Of a DNA stretch of 47,587 nt, positions 8,625-17,800 are shown piece by piece (position 1 is the stretch's first letter; every line of letters begins with the position of its first letter). Where the stretch lies: positions 1-47,587 of the forward strand of contig JAYUSZ010000428.1 of NCBI GenBank assembly GCA_043755435.1. The letters are read 5' to 3'. The position numbers and the translations under genes were made by a program. Origin of the DNA: JANXSF01 sp043755435. GTDB taxonomy: Bacteria; Acidobacteriota; Terriglobia; Bryobacterales; Bryobacteraceae. The notes beneath the pieces were generated by a model. The model made no database searches. It worked only from the letters and a program-made list of their open reading frames with translations, and was not told the origin of the DNA.

Positions 8625-8678
8625 CCTTCTACATTGATTGTGCGACCGGACAACCGCAAGGTACTACCCAGGGCGTAA
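8577..8678 (+). pseudogene. Truncated SPFH/flotillin-like gene start
   Basis: Begins with ATG 8577 behind the same leader and ribosome-binding site as the intact gene at 23268. It encodes MFYTILLIAVTVSLAA, matching MSYTTLLIAVTVSLAA of the intact protein, then departs into 17 unrelated residues and stops at 8678 (33 codons in all). Expression signals appear intact, so a short membrane peptide could still be made. No function can be claimed for it. Confidence 0.8.
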
Positions 8679-8751
8679 TACAAATTCAACCGTAACCCGA
8701 TGACATGAACCGTTGAACAAAAAAGCTGCGATCTGGGGACAGAGATTCACA

Positions 8752-9015
8752 ATGACAAAAACTGGTAACGAAAAATGGTGGCTTGTTCCGTGGAGGGTAA
8801 CTTTTTGTGCTTTTGTGATTTTTGCCATTGTAGATTTAGTTGCTCGCGCCGTCTTTTCCACCGTGTCAGCGGCTGCATTTTTCGTAGATGTATTTTTTGC
8901 CCTTCCCGAATTGGCCCTTGTATACGTTTTTGCAAAAAAGGACAAAGCCAAAGCGGGACGACTGGGTGAACGGAATAAGACGAATGTGCCGACCAGTTCG
9001 CAAGAGAATCAATAG
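8752..9015 (+). CDS. Small two-helix membrane protein, function unknown
   Basis: 87 aa from ATG 8752, chosen because a purine-rich ggggacagag precedes it. An upstream TTG (8713) in the same frame lacks such a site. Two hydrophobic helices are visible: 'VTFCAFVIFAIVDLVARAVF' and 'AAAFFVDVFFALPELALVYV'. A charged, lysine/arginine-rich tail (FAKKDKAKAGRLGERNKT) follows, so the C-terminus is probably cytoplasmic. No family recognised. It sits among gene fragments, so it may itself be a remnant. Confidence 0.5.
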   Translation: MTKTGNEKWWLVPWRVTFCAFVIFAIVDLVARAVFSTVSAAAFFVDVFFALPELALVYVFAKKDKAKAGRLGERNKTNVPTSSQENQ

Positions 9016-9082
9016 CAGCCGAGCAAGCACTGAAGGAGTTTGCAACAAATGACGGGCATTGTATGCAGTGTGGACGAGAGCA

Positions 9083-9211
9083 TAGGCCGCCTCTCGGCCG
9101 TCGTCAAAGGCACCACCACATGCACCCCCGGTCGCATCACCGACCCGGCCGCATCACCGAAATGTACAGCTACGTCAGCGCCGGTGGAGTAACCAAGAAG
9201 CGCCTCTACAT
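9083..9211 (+). repeat. Short direct repeat R2, copy 1 (possible RHS-type gene fragment)
   Basis: Homologous to 10065-10177 in the same orientation, with near-identical 3' halves (for example 'gagtaaccaagaagcgcctc'). Copy 1 also contains an internal tandem duplication of about 17 bases (ccggtcgcatcaccga followed by cggccgcatcaccga). Both copies translate in one frame to '(S)(I/V)GR(L/F)SAVVK.TT' and, after a frame change, to 'ITEMYSYV.AGGVTKKRLYI'. These resemble RHS/YD-repeat proteins, but this assignment is weak. Confidence 0.6.
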
Positions 9212-9515
9212 AGACCGCATGGTGAACAACACGCTAACCGTGATCAAGGACCAACCAGGGTTTCGAAATCCGAGGCTGCTTGGAGGGCCCGGCGGCCTTG
9301 GGGCCTTTGGTGTTGCCCTTAGGCATGGAGCTAGGAACCAATATAGGAGATACTCGTTTAGGCTTCGTTGCAGCCAAACTCGGTGCTGACTTGGCTACAA
9401 GCAATGTACCTTTGAATGGGCTTACCGGAAGAATTTATGATATGTGCAAAAGTGGGCCACAGTCCCCGGCCAAACCTTGAGCAATCACACGTGGCGAAAA
9501 TCGAGTGTTCAAAAA
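9212..9515. other. Spacer without recognisable gene
   Basis: Between repeat R2 copy 1 and the ORF at 9516. Overlapping ORFs in several frames exist, none with a recognisable motif or ribosome-binding site. It is probably decayed coding sequence. Confidence 0.4.
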
Positions 9516-10025
9516 ATGGCTGTGCTTTTGTCCCTTACAATATCATGTGCACACTTGCCTGGTTGGTCGGACTATGTAGCTTCAAATTCGCCCGATGGTA
9601 CCTATTCGCTTTTGTTCCGGCATAATGAGTATTGGCTTTGGGATTCTATCACTCTGTCAAAAAAAGAAAAAACTGGAACTCCTTTCGTCATCAAGCTTAA
9701 GGGCCAAAATAGGTTGATTGAAGTTGCATGGGAGAAGAAACGAGCTTGTTTGCTGAAATGTTCATTGTTTCAGCGAACAATACATTCGGTTAGCTTGGAA
9801 AGTGGTGAATTCAGCGATGAACCTGCTCAATGTCTTTTGCCTCTCACTCAAGCGTTAAGAAACCGCTATGGCACTCTTGTGCCAGATGCTTCGCAAGAAG
9901 AAACAATTGCTTGGGGTTGCACACATGCTGGCATGGACGCCTTCTTGGGATTGTATGGCAAGAAGTACGAGAGTAACCAGTTACCCATTAACATATCCGT
10001 GATCAAAAAGCTCAACCTGAAATGA
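9516..10025 (+). CDS. Hypothetical protein, possibly exported
   Basis: 169 aa from ATG 9516; the frame is open upstream to another ATG at 9444. The internal start gives a short hydrophobic N-terminus (MAVLLSLTISCAHLPGW) that could be a weak signal peptide with a cysteine at residue 11, though it is not a good lipobox. The body has an aromatic beta-rich stretch ('YSLLFRHNEYWLWDSITLSK') and several cysteines. No family recognised. It lies between the two R2 repeat copies, so it may be cargo or residue of the rearrangement that duplicated them. No clear Shine-Dalgarno. Confidence 0.45.
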   Translation: MAVLLSLTISCAHLPGWSDYVASNSPDGTYSLLFRHNEYWLWDSITLSKKEKTGTPFVIKLKGQNRLIEVAWEKKRACLLKCSLFQRTIHSVSLESGEFSDEPAQCLLPLTQALRNRYGTLVPDASQEETIAWGCTHAGMDAFLGLYGKKYESNQLPINISVIKKLNLK

Positions 10026-10064
10026 TGATGAGCGAACCGACGCAAACTTCTCACTAAAACTCGG

Positions 10065-10177
10065 TAGGCCGCTTCTCCGCTGTCGTCAAATGGACCACCG
10101 CATGCACCCCCCGGCCGCATCACCGAAATGTACAGTTACGTCACTGCCGGCGGAGTAACCAAGAAGCGCCTCTACAT
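10065..10177 (+). repeat. Short direct repeat R2, copy 2
   Basis: Second copy of the 9083-9211 repeat without the internal tandem duplication. Its 3' end is joined directly to the glycosyltransferase remnant that starts at about 10180, so this junction marks a deletion or recombination point. Confidence 0.6.
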
Positions 10178-10179
10178 TC

Positions 10180-11039
10180 GCGCTGCTGCCAAGAATCCAG
10201 CAACGCCTCGAAACGGAAGGCACTTGGGAACATACCTTCTCCGCTCAGGGCTTGATGCTGCTCTGCATCTTAAGCTTGAAGGTGACCAAACATGCAGACG
10301 TCTCCTCCCGCGAAGCAGCACTGCTTGGAGTATGTTGGGGCGTTCTCCTCTTACTAACCCCTCCCATTGCGATCCTCTTTCCAGCATGGATGGCCATTGG
10401 CTTCCTGGGACGCGATATTGAGGGTCGCCGCCGTTATTTACGTTTCACCGGAATAGCAACGGCAAGCCTGCTACTAACACTTGCACCCTGGACCATTCGG
10501 AACCTACTCGTATTCGGCAAACCCATCTGGGGCCGTGGCAATCTGGGGCTGGAATTGCAAGTGTCAAACAACGAATGCGCCGCCGCTGATTTCCTTGACA
10601 TGGTCCGCGCCGGTTGTCATGCCAGGATGAACCCCAATGTCAATCCCGAAGTTGCCAGCCAAATGCTAGCCGCTGGTGAAGCCAACTACCAATGAACAAT
10701 TGTTTCAAAGGGCCATAGCTTGGATAGCCGCCAACCCAACCCGCTTCCTCCGCCTCACCGCCGAACGCTGCAGGCTCTTCTGGTTTCCACCGCCAGGAAA
10801 AGGAGCTGCACCCTACCTCCGGCTTCATTGGAGTTGGCTTAAGCTACAAAACGAACCGCTTCGCCGCGCTCTGGTTCGGCTTCGTTCTGGCTCTTTTCCC
10901 AATCGTATACAACCTGGTCCAGCATTTCGTGCGATACCGCTATCCCATTCTTTGGGTAACTCTTCTAATGGCGTCATTTGCGCTTGAAACGCTTTGGATG
11001 CGCTTTTTCCAACCCGGCCAGGAACTGAATCCTTCGTAA
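10180..11039 (+). pseudogene. Frameshifted C-terminal half of a GT39/ArnT-like membrane glycosyltransferase
   Basis: Three frames must be joined. The first (to TGA 10692) has 'VCWGVLLLLTPPIAILFPAW' and 'LLLTLAPWTIRNLLVFGKP', then 'GNLGLELQVSNNE'. The second (from about 10690) has 'NEQLFQRAIAWIAANPTRFL' and 'ERCRLFWFPPPGKG'. The third (from about 10860 to TAA 11037) has 'YRYPILWVTLLMASFALETL'. This order, with the membrane helix then APWTIRN and R(Y/F)RYPI, is typical of the C-terminal part of undecaprenyl- or dolichyl-phosphate-sugar glycosyltransferases. The N-terminal catalytic region with the DD/DE loop is missing and is replaced at 10178 by repeat R2. The gene is therefore a dead remnant. 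Its 3' end abuts the IS110 remnant. Confidence 0.75.
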
Positions 11040-11074
11040 AACACTCTCCGGGATTGAACAACTTAACTGGTTTC
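11037..11074 (-). repeat. IS110 3'-end remnant, left copy (inverted with 19556-19596)
   Basis: On the minus strand this reads aaccagttaagttgtt then a(a/t)cccggagagtgtttta. It covers the last two codons and stop of the transposase plus its 3' flank. The same ~40 bases recur in plus orientation at 19556-19596 with about four mismatches. The two copies therefore face outward around the 8.5-kb cassette between them. Confidence 0.75.
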
Positions 11075-11506
11075 GGGCGTTAGTTTTGGTTTTAATTCAA
11101 CCTCGAAGCCGAGCGATTCAAGTCTAGCTTTGAGTCGATTTGTGACGCGTTCCGGGTGCAACCGGTCAAAGTAATCAGCACCCTGTTCGCGATAGCGAAC
11201 ATCATCCCGAATGAGGCAGTACACCACTACCAGAATCCGGTGAGCAACGGCAAGAGCAGCCTTCTTCATACCCGCCCTCCGGCTGATACGGTAGAACAAA
11301 GTAGTGAAGAAAGTCTTGCGCCGGCTAATCAGTGAGGCAGCCCACGCCGCTTCCACCAGAGCGCGGCGAATGTACTGGTTACCTTTGCTCGTCCGTCCGC
11401 TTTGGCGCTTGCCCGCGCTTTCAGCATTGCCCGGACACAACCCGCACCAACTTGCCAAATGACCACTTAACTCGCCATCCTTGGGAGCGTCTGGCCTCCC
11501 GTCCAT
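11063..11506 (-). pseudogene. C-terminal stump of an IS110/IS116/IS902-family transposase
   Basis: About 147 codons reading 'HLASWCGLCPGNAESAGKRQ' then 'SGRTSKGNQYIRRALVEAAW' and 'KKAALAVAHRILVVVYCLIR', the conserved C-terminal (transposase_20-type) part of IS110 enzymes, ending in 'GADYFDRL'. IS110 transposases are usually 320-420 aa, and the whole N-terminal DEDD catalytic domain is missing. The truncation point is near 11500, a few bases from the stop codon of the GH43-like gene, so the cassette to the right has cut into the IS. The remnant cannot encode an active transposase. Confidence 0.9.
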
Positions 11507-11515
11507 TGTCGTCAG

Positions 11516-13444
11516 CTAAAACTGCGCAGCAGAAAGGCGAGGCCGAATAAGCAGATCGTCGCCCGTGTCGATGACATCGAGGGGAGCAACGCCTGCACCG
11601 GCGCGGAATGGCGCCGTGCGGTCGTTCCCGAAAAAGGCGAGATTCCAGGCCCCGTCAGCATCCTGGAATAGAGTGCTGTGGCCTGCGTGGGCCACGCCAA
11701 CGCGGCGGCGGGAATAAGGTCCACGCAAGATTTTCGAGACGGCATACATCATGTCGTAGGTGCCATCTTCGCGAGGAGTACCGCCATTCCATTCTGCGCC
11801 GAGGAGGACGTACCATTTGCCGATCTTCCTTAGGAAGATGCCTTCGTAGCCGACCTGCTCACCTTCAATAGTCATTAACTCAACAATGTCTCCGTCAAAG
11901 CCGTTCATTTGACTATTTAGCTTGCGAAGGGAGCGGGCCTGCCAGAGGTAATAGACGGACCCATCCTCGTCCTGGAAAAGGGAGGAGTCAATCAGGGTTG
12001 GCAAGAGCGGCACGTTGGCCGGACTTACCGAAACGTAAGGCCCTTCGGGCTTGCCGGTACTGCTCTTGAGCAGGCCCATGCCCAGTTCCTGGTTGACGCA
12101 CCAAGGGATCCAGTAGTTCTGCTTTAAGTAGTGGACCTCAGGTGCCCACAACAGGCGGCCGGGGGTGCGATTGAACCAGACGTCGGGATTTGTAGAGTCA
12201 AGTTGGTAGGCGGATTTCCAGTAGGAGAAGTGCCGCAAGTCGGGTGAGCGCCAGAGGTGGATCGCATCGAGATTGCCTGAGGTTCCGGTCATGTAGTAAT
12301 ACCCGTCGCCGCCGCGTTCGATGGAAGTATCACGGATCCAGGGAAAAGGTGCGCGCTGGCCGGGAACCGGGTCCATTGGGATGGGCTTTAATTGCCCTGT
12401 GCCGGCTTCGTAGATGTGCGCGGTATCGGGCCGGATGAGGAAGCCTTGTGGGGAGTATTTTACGGGTGGGTCAGGTTTGTCGAAGTCGAATCCAATGGGC
12501 CAGACGGGCCGGGAAGCGTCCACCAATTCCAACTTGAATGCCCCGGGCTTCAAACGAAACACGCCACGCGTGTCAGTGCAGGACCAGGTAGCCCAGAGCT
12601 CGCCCCCGGAGTTGCGGAAGATGGTGGTCTGGCCGGCATTGGGCAGAGCGAGGTATCGGGAGCGGCCATAACCGCTGTCAGGCCGTTTGGAAACGGCGAC
12701 GAAGACGTCGTCGGTGCCGCCTGGGAGGCCAGTACGCCCAAGGTCGCGGTGGCGAAGACGGCGCTCACCGACAAAGAGGTGGTAGTAGCCGCGGATCTTG
12801 GTAAGGAATGCGCCGCGCATGGCGTGGCTGCGGATATCGCCTTTAAGCGGCTCTATGACGCGGTTGGGTGGGGCGGCCAGACCGTGCATGGGGTCAGATT
12901 CCATGAGGGCGATATCGCCAGCACCCATCACCCAAAACCAGGAGCCGTCATCGTCCAGGAAAAGGGAAGGATCCTCACCATCCTCCGTGATCCTGGCGCG
13001 TCGGAAGGAAGAATTGGCCAGATCGTTGGTGTCGAAAGACAGCAATTCCGTGCCACCGCCCTCAAGGCCCAAAGTCAGCCAGTAGCGGCCTTTCAAATAG
13101 TGAATTTCAGGCGAACGGACCGCCTTGGCGGAGTTGCCGATCGTGCGGATCTTCGTCCACTTCTCCAAGCCGGCTGAACGCCAGATCTCGACCGAGGGGG
13201 CAAAGGTGGCAGAATCCCCGGAAACGTTGGAGCCCGTCATGTAATGTGCCGAATCATGGCCCTGCGTGATGCTGACGTCGGTGAGCGGAATGTCGAGAAG
13301 GGGGCGCAGTGACGTTGCATCGGGCCTGGGGGCGAGTGCGGCATATTCGCGGATGACGCCGTGTTGGGCGCTGGAAAGTAAGGGAAAAAGCAGCAGCCCA
13401 CCCCAAAGGCGTATCAGGATCTGGTTCAGCTTTGTAATAAGCAT
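11516..13444 (-). CDS. Tandem GH43-like five-bladed beta-propeller protein
   Basis: 642 aa from ATG 13444. This start gives the signal peptide MLITKLNQILIRLWGGLLLF; a GTG at 13465 overlapping the sulfatase stop is the alternative. Two homologous ~300-residue propeller domains are visible. Shared motifs are 'EIWRSAGLEKW'/'HLWRSPDLRHF', 'RSPEIHYLKGRYWL'/'WAPEVHYLKQNYWI' and 'EDPSLFLDDDG'/'IDSSLFQDEDG'. In the C-terminal domain the family-43 catalytic trio looks complete: Asp372 (IRDTS), Asp486 (LIDSSLF) and Glu534 (GYEGIFL). In the N-terminal domain the acid position is Arg210 (MRGAFL), so that domain is probably non-catalytic. The protein is likely a secreted exo-acting glycosidase. It is third in an operon with a TonB receptor and a sulfatase, so a sulfated polysaccharide is the inferred substrate. 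Confidence 0.85.
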   Translation of the reverse strand: MLITKLNQILIRLWGGLLLFPLLSSAQHGVIREYAALAPRPDATSLRPLLDIPLTDVSITQGHDSAHYMTGSNVSGDSATFAPSVEIWRSAGLEKWTKIRTIGNSAKAVRSPEIHYLKGRYWLTLGLEGGGTELLSFDTNDLANSSFRRARITEDGEDPSLFLDDDGSWFWVMGAGDIALMESDPMHGLAAPPNRVIEPLKGDIRSHAMRGAFLTKIRGYYHLFVGERRLRHRDLGRTGLPGGTDDVFVAVSKRPDSGYGRSRYLALPNAGQTTIFRNSGGELWATWSCTDTRGVFRLKPGAFKLELVDASRPVWPIGFDFDKPDPPVKYSPQGFLIRPDTAHIYEAGTGQLKPIPMDPVPGQRAPFPWIRDTSIERGGDGYYYMTGTSGNLDAIHLWRSPDLRHFSYWKSAYQLDSTNPDVWFNRTPGRLLWAPEVHYLKQNYWIPWCVNQELGMGLLKSSTGKPEGPYVSVSPANVPLLPTLIDSSLFQDEDGSVYYLWQARSLRKLNSQMNGFDGDIVELMTIEGEQVGYEGIFLRKIGKWYVLLGAEWNGGTPREDGTYDMMYAVSKILRGPYSRRRVGVAHAGHSTLFQDADGAWNLAFFGNDRTAPFRAGAGVAPLDVIDTGDDLLIRPRLSAAQF

Positions 13445-13461
13445 AGATGGATTATAAGAAA

Positions 13462-14847
13462 TCACTCAACAATGCGCTCAATCGGATACTGTCCGGCTGG
13501 CGTTGGTATTACCTTCATCTGCCGCGTCCTTGCCCAGGCTTCTCGAGTTGGCGCAGGGAACCCGGCAATAAGTGTTTCGGCGCGCGCCATGAGATCGCGC
13601 ACCAGTTCGGGATGGCCCGCCGATACATCGTAGCTCTCGTCGGGATCCAGCGCGAGATTATAGAGCTCAGGCGCGGGCAGCGGAAGGTTCTTCAGCCGTA
13701 TGGCTGTTTCAGGGGAAAAAAGCCAGCCATTGTGGCGAGCCACGTGGAGCTTCCAATTGCCGCGGCGGATGCACTGAAGATGCGTATCCATGAAATAAAG
13801 GAGGTCCTCGCGCTTGACTATCTCCTGGCGACCGGTAAGGATGGGCCAGATGTCCACGCCGTCGGTGGGCTTGGGGGGCTGTAGTTCGCAACGGCCGGCA
13901 ATAGTGGGGAAAAGATCGAGGTGCGAGACGACGGATTTTGAACTTCGGCCCGCAGGAATCGAACCGGGCTGCCATGCGAGGAACGGAACACGAACCCCGC
14001 CTTCCCAGGTAGCGCCTTTTCGGCCGCGGGACTGGCCATGGCTACCCTGGTACCAAGGTCCGTTGTCACTCGTGAAGATGACCATGGTGTTGGAGCCGAG
14101 CCCACGTTGCCTGAGGGTATCGAGGATGCGGCCCGTGCTCCAGTCGAGCTCACTGACTACGTCGCCGTAGATGCCAAATTCGCTTTTTCCTCGAAAGGCC
14201 TCCGAGGCATGTAAAGGGATGTGAGGGAAGGTGTGTGCGAGGTATAGGAAAAACGGCTTGTTGCGGTTGTTTTCGATGAACTTGACGGCACTGTCGGTGT
14301 AGCGGCGCGTGAGCGAGACTTGGTCCGCCTCTGTCTCGATCACCGTTTCGTTTTCGTAGACCAAGGTGGGCTTGAGGTCGTTTGAATAAGGGATTCCGAA
14401 ATAGGAGTCGAAGCCGCGATGGAGTGGCATTTGATCGGGCTGGTGACCGATATGCCATTTCCCGATACAACCGGTGGCGTAGCCCTTCTTTTTGAGAAAT
14501 TCAGCGAGGGTAATTTCGTCTTTGGCGAGGCCGCCCGTGTCTGGGGGGAGGAGTACCTTTGGGACACCGATCCGGGTCGGATAACGACCCGTAAGCAGCG
14601 CTGCCCGGGATGGGGAACACACAGGATTGGCGGAGATGGCGTTGGTAAAGCGCGTGCCCTCTCTCGCCATGCGGTCCAGATGAGGCGTAGAGATCGGTGA
14701 TCCGTTGGAGTGGATGTCGCCATAGCCGAGGTCATCGCAGAGAATAACGATGAAGTTTTGTGGCTTGGCTGGTGCCGCCATGGCCGTCCGAAGTCCGGCC
14801 ATGGCGGATGCAAACGACTTGACGAAAGAACGGCGCTCAAGGTTCAT
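13462..14847 (-). CDS. Type I (formylglycine) sulfatase, Tat-exported
   Basis: 461 aa from ATG 14847, chosen because it gives a twin-arginine leader (MNLERRSFVKSFASAM); a GTG at 14868 that overlaps the receptor stop is an alternative. The sulfatase signature C-x-P-x-R is present as CSPSR, with Cys77 the residue to be converted to formylglycine, inside 'NPVCSPSRAALLTGRYPTRI'. Metal-ligand Asp38-Asp39 ('ILCDDLGYGD'), Lys130/His132 ('GKWHIG') and the later 'TSDNGPW' complete the active site. The length is usual for the family. It hydrolyses sulfate esters, and the operon context suggests glycan desulfation in the periplasm or outside the cell. No sulfatase-maturating enzyme is encoded in the window, so one must be supplied elsewhere. 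Confidence 0.93.
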   Translation of the reverse strand: MNLERRSFVKSFASAMAGLRTAMAAPAKPQNFIVILCDDLGYGDIHSNGSPISTPHLDRMAREGTRFTNAISANPVCSPSRAALLTGRYPTRIGVPKVLLPPDTGGLAKDEITLAEFLKKKGYATGCIGKWHIGHQPDQMPLHRGFDSYFGIPYSNDLKPTLVYENETVIETEADQVSLTRRYTDSAVKFIENNRNKPFFLYLAHTFPHIPLHASEAFRGKSEFGIYGDVVSELDWSTGRILDTLRQRGLGSNTMVIFTSDNGPWYQGSHGQSRGRKGATWEGGVRVPFLAWQPGSIPAGRSSKSVVSHLDLFPTIAGRCELQPPKPTDGVDIWPILTGRQEIVKREDLLYFMDTHLQCIRRGNWKLHVARHNGWLFSPETAIRLKNLPLPAPELYNLALDPDESYDVSAGHPELVRDLMARAETLIAGFPAPTREAWARTRQMKVIPTPAGQYPIERIVE

Positions 14848-14867
14848 AATCGTACGCTGTTGTTGCA

Positions 14868-17800
14868 CTAAAAGACCAGTCGGAGCCCCAACTGCATCAG
14901 GCGGTTAGGAATCAGGGTGGAGGCAATCGTACCAGCCGTTGGGAGGTTTACCTGGAGGATCGGTCGACCGAATTGAGGCGTATTGGTGAGGTTGTACATT
15001 TCGGCGCGAAATTCGAGACGTTTGTCCTCGCTCAAACGGAAGTTGCGGTTGAGCGATGCGTCCAGAGTCTTCACACCCGGGGCGAGAATAAACTGCCGAC
15101 CCGAGTTACCGAAGGTGAATGGAGCAGGTGCGGCGAATGCCGTGGTGTCAAACCATCGCTGGATCGCGCGCTGGCCTGACGGCAGGTTACCGTCAGCCAA
15201 GCGGTTTGGCCGGATGGGTCCTGTACCGCTGGTGTTGGCGGGATTGTTGGAGAGTACGGGAGTGAGCGGAATACCTGTCTGAAGTGTCAGGATGCCAGCG
15301 ATCTGCCAGCCGCCAAAGATAGCTCGAGTGGCAGGGTGCCTACCGAGCATGCCGTCCTTCTTGCCGGCCGGAATGTCCCAGATGCCGCTGGTGACCAAGC
15401 GGTGGCGGATATCCGTCGCTGAGGAAGCGCGCTCGGAAATCAGGTCGCGAGGATTCTGTGGCAGAAAGGAACCTGCGGCAGAATCTTCGCCGTTGACTGA
15501 GTTGTCTATGGCGTGCGAAAAAGTGTACGAACTCAGCAGGGAGAGGCTGCGGACAAATCGGCGCTCAAGCTTGGCCGTCAGGGAATGGTAGTTACCCTGG
15601 GCCCAATTTGAATTCAGCCAAATGGTGCCGTAGGAAGGAAATGGCCGACGCGCATTGATAGCGCCAGGCCCGGGCACGGGATCATTGGAATCCAACAGTG
15701 CCTGCAGGTGGGTGGAACTGGAGCCGACATAGCCGACTGTGAGTGCGAAACTCGACGGCAGTTCCTGCTGAACGGCGAAATTCCATTGATAGACAGAAGT
15801 GTTTGGGGTATTGGGCAACAGCGCCACGGCTGCCGGATTGGCCAAGTTCCTGGGTGAGAGAAGGTTTGCCGGGAAACCGGCGCTGAGCACCATCTGAGAG
15901 ACTGCAGCGGTGTTGGCTGACGGCAGGGTCACGTTCATGAAGAAGGGTGGATTGGCTGGCCCCATTACGCCGATACCCTGATACCCCGGTCCGCCGTAAA
16001 AGACACCAGCAGCCGAGCGGATGACAGTTTTTGGTGCGATCTGATAAGCAAGGCCAAGTCGCGGTGCCCAGTTATTGGTGTCGAGGCGGTTGAAGCTCTT
16101 CGCCAGAAAGCCACCCGCTTTTGCCGGAACCACAGTGCCGTATGTGGAACTGCTGGCATTGAGGTCGAAGCTGCCCTGGAGGTTATTCTTCTCCCAATAA
16201 GGCGTCTGCAATTCGTAACGCAAGCCAAGCTCCATGGTTAGTTTTCGGCTGAGTTTCCAGGAGTCATTGATGAAGAATCCGATGTAGTTGTTCCGCAAGT
16301 CGCCCAGCAGAATGGTGGAGAGAGCTGCATTGCTGGTCTGGCCGAGCAACAGATCGGCCAGGGCCGGGCCAACGCCACTGCCAGGCGTGCGGGAGGTGAA
16401 CTGGCCGTTAAAGGTGATGTTGCCGCGAGCCGCGTTGCCCGCACCGGCATAATTCTGCGTGAGACGCATGTCCATCCCAAACTTGATAGTGTGATTGCCG
16501 CGCACCATTGAAGCGTTGTCAATCACCTGGAAAACGTCAGCGATCTTGGGGTTTGGTGTGGAGGTGCGATCGCCCAGGATGGCGTAGCCTGCGATGTTAA
16601 AAGTGGGTAGACCAACCAGGCCTTCGTGGCTCGGAACTCCCTTGATACCGAAGCTCTCGTAAAAAGACTGGGTAGCGGGCGAGAGTTGGTTTGACTCGTT
16701 GTGCGTGTAACCGAGGCGGAATTCGTTGACGACTGAAGGAGTGATGACCCGCGTCCAGTTGCCGATGCCACTCCAAGCCTTGAACGACTGGTTTAGAGGC
16801 AGGTCATTAAACCCAGTGCCACCATTTCCAGGCGCCGCAAACAGAGCTTGGCGATCCACTGTACGCTGATTCACACTGAAGCGGACAAACAAGCTATCGC
16901 GCTCGGTCAGCTTATGATCCAGTCGGCCGTCGCCCTGATGGTCGCTATCGGAAGTGCCAACATTCCTTGCATAGTTGTTAACTGCGCTGAGGAGGTTGGG
17001 TTTGGCATATAGCGCAGCGACCTTGAGACCCACGGGGTCCAGGCGGCTGGCCGGTATGATGTTGCCTGGAAACTGTTGCCGGATTCCCCCTGCTACCAGC
17101 AGCGGGTCGTAGATATTGACGGCACCAAAGTCGCCCGAGGCAGAGTTGCCCGTCGGCACTGTTGATGTGATTGTGGTGGACTGCCGCACCAGGGTGCCCT
17201 GATAGCTGCCGAAATAAAAAGTCCTGTTCTTGATGATGGGAGCGCCGACGGTGCCGCCAAACTGGTTGCGCCGGAGTGGCGGCCGTTTGAGGCCTGCGCG
17301 GTTTGAAAAGAAATTGTTTGCGTCCAGTTCGTTGTTACGGATGAACTCGAAAAGGCTCCCGCGAAGCTTGTTTGTGCCTGACTTGATCGAGACACTAATC
17401 ACTCCACCGGCAGCCCGGCCGAACTCAGCACTATAGGTGGCGCTGTCCACCTTGAATTCCTGGATTGCGTCCGCCGAAGGACGAATCGCCTGCGTCGAGG
17501 CCGTATCTGCTCCGAGAATGTAGCTATTGTTGTCGATGCCATCCACGAGGAAGACATTCTGAAACGTCCGCTGACCGTTGAGACTGAAGCCATCCGCAGC
17601 CCGGGAACCATAGTTGGGGACAGCACCGGGAATGAGCAGAGCAAGTTGAGAATAGTTGCGCCCGTTCAGCGGAAGTGTGACGATTGTCTTGTTATCGATT
17701 ACTTGGCCCACGGAAGCGCTTTGGGATTCCAGCAAAGGCGTCGCGACCGTTACTTCGATAGCTTCGGAGGTGCTTCCTACCTTTAAAGTGACATTGGCCT

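Noticed and set aside
12392..13177. 261-codon plus-strand ORF opposite the GH43-like gene
   Set aside because: Antisense to a gene with strong family motifs; long shadow ORFs are expected in G+C-rich sequence.
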